DNA from: Microcoleus vaginatus_C
GTDB taxonomy: Bacteria > Cyanobacteriota > Cyanobacteriia > Cyanobacteriales > Microcoleaceae
Length of the DNA stretch: 64,000 nt
Assembly (NCBI GenBank): GCA_040004035.1
Contig: JAMPLN010000020.1
Direction: 5' to 3' (one strand)
This document shows, in pieces, positions 8,202 through 19,000 of this stretch; position 1 is the first letter of the stretch; each line of letters begins with the position of its first letter. The notes beneath the pieces were generated by a model. The model worked only from the letters and a program-made list of their open reading frames with translations. It was not told the DNA's origin and did no database searches. Both the position numbers and the translations under genes were made by a program.

Positions 8202-9998
8202 TTAGTTGTGTAAGTTGCGGTGTTGCAGGTGATAAAGCTTCGCAAACAAGCCATCGAGTTTTAGCAAATACTGGAGGTTCCCTTGTTCGATCGCCCTGCC
8301 ATTTTCCATCACAATAATTTTATCGGCATTTTCAATCGTCGATAAGCGATGAGCAATGACAATGACGGTGCGGTTCTGGCTGAGCGTGTTGAGGGCCTCC
8401 TGAATCAAGTTTTCAGCAATACTATCGAGAGCATTCGTTGCTTCATCCAGAATTAGAATATCGGGGTCGCGGACAATCGCGCGAGCGAGGGCAATACGCT
8501 GCCTTTGTCCGCCAGAAAGGCGAACGCCACGATCGCCGACTTTTGTGTCATACCCCTCCGGCAGTTGGCTGATGAAACCGTGAGCATTGGCAAGTTTTGC
8601 AGCATCAAAAATTTCTGCGTCTGTTGCTTCCAAGCGTCCGTAGGCGATATTATCCTTCACCGTCCCGCTAAAGATATGAACCTCTTGGCTGACTATCGCA
8701 ATTCCCTTTCGCCAGTCGGTTAAATTCAGTTCTTGTAAGGGGCTGTTGTCAATATAAATTTCTCCTGAAGTTGGCTCGTAAAAGCGACACAGTAGGCTGA
8801 TAATGCTGGATTTACCCGCACCCGATGGTCCCACTAAAGCAGTAGTTTGGCCGCGTTTAAACTCGAGGGAGACATCCTCTATTGCAGGCTGATCTTCAGG
8901 ATTGTAAGTTAAGGAAACTGACTCAAAATATATCGCCTGCTTTAACTTGTCAAAGGGAACATTACCAGAGCGGATGTAAGGTTTATCAGCAGTCTCTAAA
9001 AAAGACATCACCAGTTCTGCTGAACTGGCGGTAGATATTAAACCTAGCCTCGCTACATCTAGTTGTTGTACCTGGGGTTGCAAGCGGTAGAGTATGAATA
9101 AAAAAGTCAGCAGCGTTGGCATAGCTGACTGGTTTTGCAAAAGGGCGATCGCCAAAATTCCTAGCAGGAGGAGTGCGGAAAAAACTTCATAGAGCGGATT
9201 GATGAGCCCTCCCAGCATATCGAGTTGCAAAAAGGTGTTTCGCACCTGCTGGGAAGCGCGATCGAAGCGCTCTTGCTCGTAAGGTTCCCGTCCAAAGGAG
9301 CGGATGGCTCTCATCCCCCCTAATCCCTCCCACATTCGGACAGCGAGCTGAGAATTGGCGTCTACAGCTTGCTGTGCCAGATGTTTGACTCGGCGGGTCA
9401 CAAACTGGATGAACTGTGAGATGAGGAAGAGCGCTATAGTGATAATTAAGGTGAGTTGCCAAGAGATGAGCAGTAACAGCGTCGCCAGGACAGTAATCGT
9501 ACAAGCACACGTAATCAAGTTAACAAACAAACTCAAAGCTTTGCTAGTCTGCCAACTCTCTGTCGCCAAAATATTCATAATCTTTCCCGATTCGCTGCGC
9601 TCTAAGAAAGAGTAGCTCACGGTTAAAGTTTGGTTGAAAATTTTGCAACGCAATCGGTGGCTAATCCGTGAGTTTAACCATGCAAAAAGTATAGAATTAC
9701 TATAGACAATCAGGTTTTTAATCAGGATGCTAACTAAAATACACAAGGGGATGATTAAGACGCGGTAGCCAGCAGGGACAGCAGCGAATATCTTGTTCAG
9801 AGAATCAATGAAAGAATTGCCAGTTATAACCTGAGCTTGCTCTTGCTGTAAAGTTTGCAAAAATGGAATGAATAAGCTAATCCCAAAGCCGTCGGAAAGG
9901 GAAGCAAGCATACCCAAGGAAATCATTGCCGGGATTGCCCAAGGGTATATCTTGAGGAGGGGAAGCAGAGTTTTAATAGCCTGAATTTCTTTTTTCAT
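8202..9998 (-). CDS. MsbA-like ABC exporter (fused transmembrane and ATPase domains)
   Basis: 598 residues, the standard length of a half-size ABC exporter. Residues about 15-320 form a six-helix transmembrane domain, and the rest a nucleotide-binding domain with Walker A GPSGAGKSS (near 390), Q-loop VSQEVHIF, signature LSGGQRQR, Walker B ILILDEATNALD and the switch His in IAHRLST. Such proteins work as homodimers and flip lipids, lipid-linked glycans or glycolipids. In this operon the likely cargo is the lipid-linked product of the surrounding glycosyltransferases. Its start overlaps the end of the upstream GT2 gene by 26 bases, suggesting translational coupling. ATG at 9996-9998. Confidence 0.9.
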   Translation of the reverse strand: MKKEIQAIKTLLPLLKIYPWAIPAMISLGMLASLSDGFGISLFIPFLQTLQQEQAQVITGNSFIDSLNKIFAAVPAGYRVLIIPLCILVSILIKNLIVYSNSILFAWLNSRISHRLRCKIFNQTLTVSYSFLERSESGKIMNILATESWQTSKALSLFVNLITCACTITVLATLLLLISWQLTLIITIALFLISQFIQFVTRRVKHLAQQAVDANSQLAVRMWEGLGGMRAIRSFGREPYEQERFDRASQQVRNTFLQLDMLGGLINPLYEVFSALLLLGILAIALLQNQSAMPTLLTFLFILYRLQPQVQQLDVARLGLISTASSAELVMSFLETADKPYIRSGNVPFDKLKQAIYFESVSLTYNPEDQPAIEDVSLEFKRGQTTALVGPSGAGKSSIISLLCRFYEPTSGEIYIDNSPLQELNLTDWRKGIAIVSQEVHIFSGTVKDNIAYGRLEATDAEIFDAAKLANAHGFISQLPEGYDTKVGDRGVRLSGGQRQRIALARAIVRDPDILILDEATNALDSIAENLIQEALNTLSQNRTVIVIAHRLSTIENADKIIVMENGRAIEQGNLQYLLKLDGLFAKLYHLQHRNLHN

Positions 9999-11187
9999 AA
10001 GACAACTCTGCCTGTGCCGATGGAGTGGCGCTAATGTTCACTTGAGGGAGCGTGTCAATATCTGCTTGATTTCGCTTGACAATGCGGGAAATTGAGCGGT
10101 GAAAAATGTTCCCAATCGTTACCATGGATTCGATATTTTTGCGCCGACTCTCAACCAGCAGCTCTCGGCTGCTCAGTTTACAGTCAGAGGATGGCCGGTC
10201 TTTTGAACTCAGAGGGGTCTCCAGAGCAGCTTGAGGTTTCCAAAAATGGGATAATAGGTTTAAAAGGCTCTTCCCCAATACTCTGTAAAAACCATAACGG
10301 GACAAAGGTGAGATGCACTCAGCTTTTAAAGCTTGGAATAACCAAAATAGCGCGGTGCGATCGCTGCCATTTCGACTACTTTGGTGTGCTAAATACATCA
10401 AAAAATTACTGGCAGACAATCGGTGTAGGAACTCTGGAATTTCAGGATGCCGTTGCTTTACATCTTGCAGCATTAAGGCGTGGGACTTCGCCATCGCCAC
10501 ATAATTGCTAGACATACTGCTGTAAACTTTGCGGTATCCAATTAGAAATTCCGGCACGACTCCGAATTGATAGTATTCTGCCAGTCGGAGGTACAAGTCC
10601 CAATCTTCACAGCCTTGAGCACTCTTCTCTATATAGCTAGTGTCGTAAAAGCCCACCTTATCTAAAGCAGAACGCCGGATCATCGAAGCGCTAGCATTGC
10701 CTAAAAAGTTGTGGCAAATTAAGGTTTCATAAACTTCACCTTCAATCGTAAAAGCGCGGATTCCCCCGGTTAAAAATCCCTTTTCATCAATATCTAATGA
10801 CCAAGAATAGACAACTCCTAGCGATGGCTCTCCCTCCATCATACATTGAACTTGTTTTTCTATGTTTTCAGGATACCAAATATCATCGGCATCAATGGGG
10901 GCAATATATTCTCCTCTCGACTTCTGAATTGCTAAGTTTCGAGCAGCAGCGACCCCAGCATTTTGCTGTTTCAAAAGCTGAACGCGAGAATCTTTTTTGC
11001 TGATTTTTTCGACAATTTCCGCGGTTCGATCCTGGGAACCGTCATCGACTACTAAAACTTCAATTTCTGGATAAGTTTGAGCGAGAACCGATTTCAGAGT
11101 TTCTTCAATAAATTGCTCAGCGTTGTATGCAGGGATAATGACTGAGACGAGAGGCAAAGAGGGGGATTTGGGAGAATCTGGCAGCAT
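9973..11187 (-). CDS. Family 2 glycosyltransferase, first gene of the glycan operon
   Basis: 404 residues. A GT2 catalytic domain fills the first 230 or so: SVIIPAYNAEQFIEETLKSV (15-34), VLVVDDGSQDRT (44-55) and the nucleotide-sugar site IDADDIW with DADD at 99-102. GCEDWDLYLRLAEYY supplies the conserved E-D-W catalytic region. The C-terminal third has no recognised domain. It resembles polysaccharide-assembly glycosyltransferases of the WcaA/EpsE kind. It is the most upstream gene in the block; the AT-rich DNA to its right presumably holds the promoter. ATG at 11185-11187. Confidence 0.88.
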   Translation of the reverse strand: MLPDSPKSPSLPLVSVIIPAYNAEQFIEETLKSVLAQTYPEIEVLVVDDGSQDRTAEIVEKISKKDSRVQLLKQQNAGVAAARNLAIQKSRGEYIAPIDADDIWYPENIEKQVQCMMEGEPSLGVVYSWSLDIDEKGFLTGGIRAFTIEGEVYETLICHNFLGNASASMIRRSALDKVGFYDTSYIEKSAQGCEDWDLYLRLAEYYQFGVVPEFLIGYRKVYSSMSSNYVAMAKSHALMLQDVKQRHPEIPEFLHRLSASNFLMYLAHQSSRNGSDRTALFWLFQALKAECISPLSRYGFYRVLGKSLLNLLSHFWKPQAALETPLSSKDRPSSDCKLSSRELLVESRRKNIESMVTIGNIFHRSISRIVKRNQADIDTLPQVNISATPSAQAELSYEKRNSGY

Positions 11188-12386
11188 AAGGTTTTAACAA
11201 GGTTTTCCAATATTTTTGTTGCTTTTTAAATTGGCGGATATACCTTATACTTCTCGCCGTCAGGACTTAGACATTTGGTGGAAGAGACAGCCAAGATTCC
11301 GCTAAGAATAATCATACTGCCTTCTCAGTTGAAAGTCAATGGTACATAGCACGTTTAAATAAGTTGTGCAAATCAAGACAATGCTGATAGACTAAAACAA
11401 AAAGTCATATTCTTAGAGGTAAAGAGATGTCAATTTATAAATTCCAAGAGAGCAAATAAAAGTTACCGAAGTGACAAAAATTTGTTTCTAACCATAAGTG
11501 TTAACTGTTACCATTTTACCCACAGATAAAGTAATTCTATAAATGTGTTAAATTTTAGTAAAAAAATGCTTTAGTTAATCTTTATATTGGGTAATCTATC
11601 CGTTTTTACTATTTGTAATTATTTTAATTAATTTACGAAATAATTATAATCGTACACAATATTTATGTTGTGAATACCTAAAAAAGATGTGAGTACAATA
11701 CTTCGGACGGTTTTTGAGCGGGAACCGTATAAGCTGAGGCGCATCTAAATTTGACAATCAAATTCGAGCAAATTCTTGTGGGGTGGGCGTCCCGCCTGCC
11801 CAAAAATACAATTTAGATGCGTAACAGCTTAATAAGGGTTTCGAGGCTCAAAGGCCAGTTCGCTACTAAAGGAAAATCGGGGGTTTCAGACTACGAACTA
11901 AAAACTGTCTGGACTATTGTGAGTAGAGTTGGGCAAAGAAACAGACTGAAGTGAAAATATTTAAATTTTAACATAAAATATTAAACCAAGAACGAAGCCA
12001 TCCATAGTATTGGGCGATGTGGAAAATCACACATATTTTCTATGAACCAAATCAAAATCTTCCGTTTGTTGCAACTTAGAAAAAAAAATTAATCAAGTTA
12101 TTAATTTTTTATTTCTAGTTCCACCCCATCCCAATCAATTTTTAACCCTCTATCGCTGCATACCTTATGTAAAATTTTATTGTTCAAAATTTCTAAAAAG
12201 CAAGAGTTATAAAACTTCTTCATTTCTGACTAAACTTAACTAGAATAAAAGATGGTTTAAATGTAAGTTATTATCCTAAAGGAAAAAATCTAATTTTCTG
12301 TTGGGGTACAATATGCAATAAGCGTGCTGTTATTCATTATATCTGACAATTAATCAATAACTTGCACAGTTAAACCCCAGAAGCAT
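11188..12386. other. 1.2-kb AT-rich intergenic region with a foldback element
   Basis: No coding sequence was recognised on either strand. The DNA is rich in A/T runs (11450-11690 and 12040-12330). It must contain the promoter of the minus-strand glycan operon, although no single -10/-35 pair stands out. A foldback element is listed separately at 11731-11830. Confidence 0.5.
11731..11830. repeat. 100-bp foldback (MITE-like) element
   Basis: The left arm (11731-11751) and right arm (11810-11830) are imperfect reverse complements of 21 bases, sharing GCATCTAAATT/AATTTAGATGC and AAGCTG/CAGCTT. The interior includes GGGGTGGGCGTCCCGCCTGCCC, itself partly palindromic. This is the form of non-autonomous small repeats in filamentous cyanobacteria. 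Only one copy is in the window, so mobility is inferred. Confidence 0.5.
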
Positions 12387-12557
12387 TTATCCAAGGTAAA
12401 CTATTGCTCTATTAGTCACCTTATTTATTTTTAATTTCTTATCTTTTTTACCACGCAGCGGGCATTCAAAAGCTATTAATTGCAGCAGGGTTTTTAGTTT
12501 ATCAGGCGGTAATTGCTGCAATATTTTTTCGGGATATTTTTTTGTGAGGAATACAAT
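12387..12557 (-). pseudogene. Possible remnant of a small antitoxin-like (DUF2281-type) gene
   Basis: On the minus strand 57 codons are open without an ATG, reading KKYPEKILQQLPPDKLKTLL then QLIAFECPLRGKK. The 'LQQLPPDKLKTLLQLIAF' pattern resembles the start of small cyanobacterial DUF2281/antitoxin-like proteins. A stop codon closes the frame at both ends and no start codon fits, so it is either eroded or chance. Evidence is compositional only. Confidence 0.25.
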
Positions 12558-12601
12558 TTAATTAATGAACAGCAAAGAGCGCAAAGAGAGAAGTAAGAGT
12601 T

Positions 12602-12665
12602 AGTAGGTACGTCGGCTTTGATCCGTCAATTATTGATAGAATAATTCGCTGCTGACGCATTCTAC
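12602..12665. repeat. 64-bp palindromic element, family GTGCGTCAGC, copy 1
   Basis: Ends GTAGGTACGTCGGC and GCTGACGCATTCTAC are imperfect inverted repeats. The whole element, including its AT-rich centre, aligns with the reverse complement of 20068-20132, and its ends with 42280-42343. It lies between the antitoxin-like remnant and the end of the riboflavin synthase gene, and could act as that gene's transcript end. Confidence 0.65.
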
Positions 12666-12807
12666 AACTCAATAACAGGCTCACCTGCCTGTTCCACAAA
12701 GAGTGAGTTTTCTTGTGGGGTTGGCAGGATAACCCGCGCGTAAAAGGCTGATTGAGGATGGTGTAATATCTCAGATATTAGCAAGGTGCGCGGTGCGTAC
12801 CCACAGA

Positions 12808-13521
12808 TTAAATAAATCCGTGTTCGGCTAAGAATTCGGGTGTAATTGTTCCCAAACTGTTGATTGTGGGGGTTTCTTCCCAAGGTTCGGGATGGGATTT
12901 TGAGCCGCTGCGGAGAAATTTGGCGACATATTTACCCAGAATATCTGCTTCTAAATTAACTAAACTTCCTGGTTGCAAATAGCTGAGGTTTGTCTCACCA
13001 AAACTGTGGGGAATGACAGCAACTTCAAACCAATTGCCGTCAGCATCGCAATCTGCCACGGTTAAGCTGATGCCGTTGACGGCGATACTGCCCTTGGAAA
13101 CGATGTAAGGTGCGATTTGACGTTGCCATCCCGAATTTGCTGTTGGTGGGGCAGTAAACCGCATCTCCCAAGCGTTGGCGGTTTGGGTGGATGTTGCTAA
13201 AGTGCCGATCGCATCTACGTGCCCCGTCACAAAATGTCCCCCCAATTTGCTACCGGCGCGCAGGGAGGTTTCTAGGTTCACCAAAGCATCGGGGAATGAT
13301 CCCAGAGTTGTGCGGCGGAGGGTTTCTGGGGAAGCGACGGCGACAAAACCTTGCGGCAGAACTTCCACTACCGTTAAACAGACTCCATCCACGGCTACGC
13401 TGTCCCCAATGGCTAAATCTTGTAAAATCTGGTAGGAGTTGTTTGATGTGCAGGAAATTTGGAAATAATCGTTGCCTAGCGACTTCAGCTTTCCGAGAGA
13501 TTGAATTAGTCCTGTAAACAT
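12808..13521 (-). CDS. ribE: Riboflavin synthase, alpha chain
   Basis: 237 residues, slightly longer than usual. Two homologous lumazine-binding barrels are visible: the first starts MFTGLIQSLG and carries GDSVAVDGVCLTV (about 39-51), and the second carries GSIAVNGISLTV in its equivalent place. Both have the GH(F)VxGH(V) turn region, seen as GGHFVTGHVD. The enzyme dismutates two 6,7-dimethyl-8-ribityllumazine molecules to riboflavin and the pyrimidine substrate, as a cytoplasmic trimer. Its C-terminal tail of about 35 residues (KSHPEPWEETPT onward) extends beyond the core. It is divergent from the nuclease gene to its right. ATG at 13519-13521. The symbol ribC is used for the same enzyme elsewhere. 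Confidence 0.95.
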   Translation of the reverse strand: MFTGLIQSLGKLKSLGNDYFQISCTSNNSYQILQDLAIGDSVAVDGVCLTVVEVLPQGFVAVASPETLRRTTLGSFPDALVNLETSLRAGSKLGGHFVTGHVDAIGTLATSTQTANAWEMRFTAPPTANSGWQRQIAPYIVSKGSIAVNGISLTVADCDADGNWFEVAVIPHSFGETNLSYLQPGSLVNLEADILGKYVAKFLRSGSKSHPEPWEETPTINSLGTITPEFLAEHGFI

Positions 13522-13749
13522 AAGTATTTTTCCGTAGTCGATCGCTTATTTACATCAAACCATAGGGACAAACCAGAGACAGGAGGTTTTGCCGTCCCCT
13601 TGTCCCCTGGAGTCAATCTAAAATCTCAAATCGACAGTCCCAGATCTGTTGCAGATTCAGGCGAAGATCAAGTCATACTGGATTTAGGTGATCTTTATGT
13701 CCAAGTTCTCTACTGCCTTACAGTTTCTTAATTCTATGAGGCCGATCGA

Positions 13750-14256
13750 ATGATTGAAATGAAAGTCGCTGGAATTGCCTTAGATGCAGCCACGCGCAGT
13801 CCTATTGTCCTATTGAGAGACGCTACTGAGCGACGGGCTTTGCCTATTTATATCGGTCAGGAGCAAGCAAAGGCTATTATTAGCGCGATCGAAGGTCACA
13901 AGCCTCCTCGACCCTTAACTCACGATCTGATGGTCAATTTCTTAGAGGCATGGAGTCTTACCTTGGAGCGTATAGTTATTCACTCGCTGCAAGATAACAC
14001 GTTTTATGCCGTGCTGATCGTCCGTCAGGGAGAAGTTAAAAAAGAGATCGATGCCCGACCTAGCGACGCGATCGCCCTAGCCCTGCGAACGAACTGCCCT
14101 ATCTGGGTGATGGAAGAAGTCGTCGCCGATGCTTCGATACCGGTCGATCGAGATGCTGATGAGGCCGAACGCCGGGCCTTCCGGGAATTTATCTCAAACC
14201 TCCGTCCAGAGGATTTGATCAAGAGAAGCGGCTTCAGCCCCGGCGAAACTTCCTAA
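13750..14256 (+). CDS. Bifunctional nuclease (DUF151) family protein
   Basis: 168 residues. The DUF151 domain covers about 1-135, with LDAATRSPIVLLRD, LPIYIGQEQAKAI, PRPLTHDLM and the closing ARPSDAIALALRT block that marks the family. A charged C-terminal piece (about 125-168) follows. Family members in plants and bacteria have been described as having DNase and RNase activity, with little known in cyanobacteria. The gene begins with ATG 228 bases after the divergent riboflavin synthase start. The aldo/keto reductase gene begins 5 bases after its stop, so the two are almost certainly one operon. Confidence 0.88.
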   Translation: MIEMKVAGIALDAATRSPIVLLRDATERRALPIYIGQEQAKAIISAIEGHKPPRPLTHDLMVNFLEAWSLTLERIVIHSLQDNTFYAVLIVRQGEVKKEIDARPSDAIALALRTNCPIWVMEEVVADASIPVDRDADEAERRAFREFISNLRPEDLIKRSGFSPGETS

Positions 14257-14261
14257 TCTTT

Positions 14262-15392
14262 ATGCGCTATCGACGCTTTGGCAAAACGGAGTTGCACCTG
14301 TCGGTATTTTCCTTGGGAACCATGCGCTATTTGGCTTCTGAGGAAACTGCCTGTCAGACTGTACAACAGGCGGTGTCTCAGGGAATCAATCACCTGGAAA
14401 CTGCGGCTGGTTACGGTTGCAGCGAGGAATATCTTGGCGCGGCCCTTTCGGCTGGTTTGTCTGTCGATCGATCGCGCCTCCACGTCACTACAAAAATTTC
14501 CCCAACCGAGGATGCAGCAGCCATGGAACGCTGCATCGACGCATCCCTCAAACGCCTGAATTTAGACTATATCGATTGTCTGGCAATTCACGGTTTGAAT
14601 ACTTGGGAACATTTGGCTTGGGTGCGAGATCCCACAGGCTGCATGGAAGCTGTACGCAAAGCCCTGGCTGACGGTCGCATCCGGCACGTCGGCTTTTCGA
14701 CTCACGGGCCTCTGGATCTGATTTTGGCTGCAATAAATACAGACTTGTTTGAATTTGTCAATCTGCATTATTACTATTTTTTTCAGCGCAACGCCCCGGC
14801 AATTGAACTCGCCAAGCACAAAGATATGGGCGTTTTCATAATTTCCCCAGCCGATAAAGGAGGGCAACTCTACACGCCTCCGGAAACTCTCGCACAATTG
14901 TGTTCGCCTTTCTCGCCTTTAGAGTTGAACTATCGATTTTTACTGAGCGATACTAGGATTGGGACTCTGAGTGTGGGCCCTGCAAATGCGACAGAATTAG
15001 AGCAACCTCTGAAATATTGCGATCGCGACTTTCCCCTCACGCACGCCGAAATCGCTGCGTTCGATCGGCTAGAATCGGCTATTGCAGCCACTTTGAAAAC
15101 CGACAAATGCAGCCAGTGCTATGCCTGTTTGCCTTGCCCGGAAAACATCAACATTCCCGAAGTATTGCGACTCCGCAATCTCGCCGTGGGGTGTGACATG
15201 ACTGACTTTGGCAAATACCGCTACGCCATGTTTGAAAATGCCGGACACTGGTTTCCCGGCAGCAAAGGCAACCGCTGCACCGATTGTGGCGAATGTTTGC
15301 CCCAGTGTCCCGAAGAGTTAGACATCCCAACTTTGCTCAAAGATACTCACCAGCGACTCGGGGGCAAAGCAGGCAGGCGGTTGTGGGATTGA
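14262..15392 (+). CDS. Aldo/keto reductase with C-terminal 2x[4Fe-4S] ferredoxin-like domain
   Basis: 376 residues. Residues about 1-270 form an AKR barrel: MRYRRFGKTELHLSVFSLGT start, LETAAGYGCSEEYLG (Tyr of the tetrad; Glu where Asp is usual), VTTKI (Lys) and CLAIHGLN (His). The C-terminal 100 residues carry two cysteine clusters, C-x2-C-x2-C-x2-CP (KCSQCYACLPCP) and C-x2-C-x2-C-x3-CP (RCTDCGECLPQCP), which suits two iron-sulfur clusters. This architecture is widespread in cyanobacteria and anaerobes, but its substrate is generally unknown. It probably couples NADPH or ferredoxin electrons to carbonyl reduction in the cytoplasm. It sits directly behind the DUF151 nuclease gene. Confidence 0.88.
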   Translation: MRYRRFGKTELHLSVFSLGTMRYLASEETACQTVQQAVSQGINHLETAAGYGCSEEYLGAALSAGLSVDRSRLHVTTKISPTEDAAAMERCIDASLKRLNLDYIDCLAIHGLNTWEHLAWVRDPTGCMEAVRKALADGRIRHVGFSTHGPLDLILAAINTDLFEFVNLHYYYFFQRNAPAIELAKHKDMGVFIISPADKGGQLYTPPETLAQLCSPFSPLELNYRFLLSDTRIGTLSVGPANATELEQPLKYCDRDFPLTHAEIAAFDRLESAIAATLKTDKCSQCYACLPCPENINIPEVLRLRNLAVGCDMTDFGKYRYAMFENAGHWFPGSKGNRCTDCGECLPQCPEELDIPTLLKDTHQRLGGKAGRRLWD

Positions 15393-16021
15393 AAAAAAGG
15401 TGAAGCAGGGAAAAGGCGATCGAGCGTATCTAAGTGTTGCAATAATTACGTTAAACTTTGGTTTAAGTGAATTTACGATAGAGTCGATCGAAAAACTACT
15501 TAGCTTGCGGACTGTCGGCAGGCATTGGTGTCCACTTAACGTCTTATGTTGTACCAATCTACTGTTTGAGTTCACAGTCTTCCCGATCCCCCCTAACCCC
15601 CCAGGGACAAGAGCGTCAAAGTCTCCCTTCTTAAGGGGGATTTACGGGGAGCGAGACTCGGCTATAAACGAGAGATACAAATGGTTTTAGTCTGAAGTTG
15701 ACACCCATGTCCCCTGTCTGCTCGCAACAAACTTTAAATAGGAGCCGACAGTATATGGAAAAACAACTAAATAAGACAATCTGATTGAACACCGAGAAAT
15801 TGATTTATTTAAAAATATCCCAGTCATTTTCTTGCTTTATTGCCCCCGGCGAGAGCTAACAATTTTATGATGAGTGACTAAGCGAACTCGATATAAAATA
15901 TAAAATCGTTCGACTGAGCGCTCACGCCGAAGTCTAAAATCTCAAATCTAAAATCTCAAATTGATTCCCTTTCCGATTAATTGATGGCCTGTCATCTAAA
16001 ACCGATCCCGTATTTACTACT
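15393..16021. other. Intergenic, 0.6 kb, with small inverted repeats
   Basis: No gene is supported. A foldback formed by GATCCCCCCTAA (near 15585) and TTAAGGGGGATT (near 15631) is a common cyanobacterial intergenic repeat. Short direct repeats of TCTAAAATCTCAAA occur at 15932-15960. The promoter of the sensor kinase should be here but is not obvious. Confidence 0.4.
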
Positions 16022-19000
16022 ATGGCTCATACTCAGTTAAACGACAGCCAGCCAAATTGTCTGCAGCAAACTAAAGTGGCGACTTCCGAAAGAAGATTGA
16101 AAGCAGCTTTCAAGCCGTGTACCTACAACTTATCTGTTACCAGAAAACAGCTAATCGGACTGCTGACTTTACAAACAATCTTGCCCGTCGGACTAACGGC
16201 AGCAGCACTTTGGCTAACATCGGCAGTTGGAAGCAATCAACTGCAAAATCAAGCTAAATCCGAACTGAGCCTTAGTGAAATTAACTACAATCTCCAACTC
16301 GATCGCGCCGCCGACCGTTTGCAAAACTCCTCTGACAGCAAAACGATCGCCCAAACAGCCTTAGCTTACAACAGCCGTAGTAAGATATCAGATTTGCAAA
16401 AATCTGTCAAGCAAATTCTAGAAAATCAAGTCAAAACAGGGGAAATAGACAGCGCGGCTTTAGTGGGAAAAAACAGGCAGATTGTGGTTAGCGTCAACTC
16501 CAACCAGAAAGGAAAAAGTTTTAACCTGCAAAAAATAGTCGATCGAGCATTTGGTACAAAAAACCCAATTACGGCTACCGAAATCATTGCCAAATCAGAA
16601 GTTCAGGAACAATTGGGACCTTTGCCTGCCGGAAAGGGCGATCGCCCTGTTCTCGTCCGCTACGCAGCAATTCCCGTAAAAAATCCAAAAACTCAGACAG
16701 TGATTGCTGCCTTAGTATTAGGAAAAATTATCAGCAAAACGTCGGTAGTTGCTAGCAGCAAAACCCTCAATTTACAGGGCGGGGGATATCAGGCTATATA
16801 CGCACCGCTGGCTGACGGCAAATTTGTTTTGGCAAGTTCACAAGCAGTTACAAAAAACCAATCGTTACCTGACTTGCTGGCAGAACAATCGCTGCTGAAA
16901 TCTGCACTCGCTGGTGGCGGCAAACCAGTCGCCGGAAACCTACAAACAGGCAGTCAAACTTATGCAGTAGCTGCCAAATCCCTTGGCAATTTAGCGGGAA
17001 AACCCGCAGCAATTTTAGTGCGGGGCATCCCCAAAACCACGATCGCAACTGGGTGGGGCAATAACTGGCTGCTGGCACTGTCTGCGGCTGCCCTTGTCCC
17101 CTTCGCCTTGGGAGTTGCAGTCACCCGCCGGATTGCCAAACCCGCTAACTCAGATTTATCAACAGCAGAGGGGAATTGGGCATCTAACTCCAGCGCCGAA
17201 CCGCCGCAGCGATCCCGGAATTTGGATCTAATTTATGACAATTTAAATTTCGGCGGATTTCCCGATTTATTTCCCAAACAATCGAGTTTAAACGGTAAAT
17301 TAGCAGTCGATTTTCAATATAAAAAATTGGCGGGCGCTCGCTCGATCGCAAATCCCCACATCCCGCTGGCTTTCCAACCCCTAGAATTGCCCGAAAACTC
17401 CGTCTCAAATCATTCGCGGCAGGTAAATACAGAACTAGAAAAAAGCGCGATCGCCTTAAATCTAGTCCAGGAAGCTTGGCAAGACTTAAATCGCCTCAAC
17501 TTGGAATTGCAGCCAGAAATACTCGATCGCCAAAACACTCAAAAAGCCCTGCGAAAGAGCGAAGCACTGCTGCAAGCGATTTTAGACAACTCAACAGCAG
17601 TGATTTACATCAAAGACATTGACGGAAAATACCTGCTCACCAACCGCCATTTTGACAATTTGTTCGACATCGCAAAAGAGCAAATAACAGGTAAAACCGA
17701 CGGCGATATTTTTCCCCAAGACAAAGCAGCAGCCTTGCGAGAAAATGACCTGAAAGTTCTCGAATCCTCCTCCCCCCTAACCCTCGAAGAAATCATCCCT
17801 CAAGACGACGGCCCACACACTTATATTTCTCTGAAATTTCCCCTCTGCAACTCCGAAGGTAAAGCTTATGCAGTCGGTACAATTTCTACAGATGTGAGCG
17901 ATCGCAAACTTGCCGAACTCACCCTAGAAAAAGCCAAAGCAGAACTAGAAATAGAAGTCGAACAGCGCACTCTATTCCTCAAACAAGCCAACGAACTCTT
18001 GCGGTTTGAACTCGCCGCCAGAGTCCGCGGCGCAATCACAGTCAGACAAATGACGGCTCAGGTAGCCCGACACGCCAGAACAGTTGACGGCATTCTCGGC
18101 GCTTCTCTTGACCTAATTTTTCTAGTAGATCGATCGGGAAAATACACTTATGTCAGCCGCACCGCCGCTCAAGCTGCTGGCATGAACCCCAGAGAAATGA
18201 TTGGCAAAACCTGGCAGGAATTAGGCTGGTCGCCAACAATTATGCAGCGGGTTCACCAAGAATGCGACGGCATATTTGTCACAGCCGAACCCGTGAAAGG
18301 CGAAGTAATTGTCCCCACCGCAAGCTGGGGAACCCGCGACTACGAGTACATTCTCAGCCCGGTTTGTGCGACAGACGGCAGCGTCGAAGCGGTGGTGGCG
18401 ACACTGCGGGATATCACTGAACGCAAAGACGCTGAGGAAGCATGGCAGTTGGCTAAAGAAGCCGCAGAACTCGCCAACCGCGCCAAGAGTGCTTTTCTGG
18501 CAAACATGAGCCACGAGTTACGCACTCCCCTCAACGCGATTATCGGCTACAGCGATATGCTGGTGGAAGATGCCGAAGAGTTAGGCAACTTAGAGCTAGT
18601 CTCGGATCTAGACAAAATTCGCACTGCTGGCAAACACTTGCTCCACCTAATTGACGACATTCTTGACATTTCCAAAATTGAAGCTGACAAGATGGAGATT
18701 TACCTCGAAAGCTTCGATGTTGGAGGCTTAATCGAGGAGGTGGTAACAACTATCAAACCGCTAATGGATAAAAACGGCAATACTTTGCAAGTATTGAGTT
18801 CCGACAATATCGGCGCGATGCACGGCGATTTGATGAAAGTGCGGCAGGTAATGCTGAATTTGCTCAGCAATGCTGCTAAATTTTCTGCTAATGGGACGAT
18901 CGTGCTTACTGTCGAAAGAATTACCAGCGAAGAATTAAAAAATAAATATCAACCGAGAGTTGCTCAAATGTTAATTTTGGATGCAGATTTTTTAATTTTC

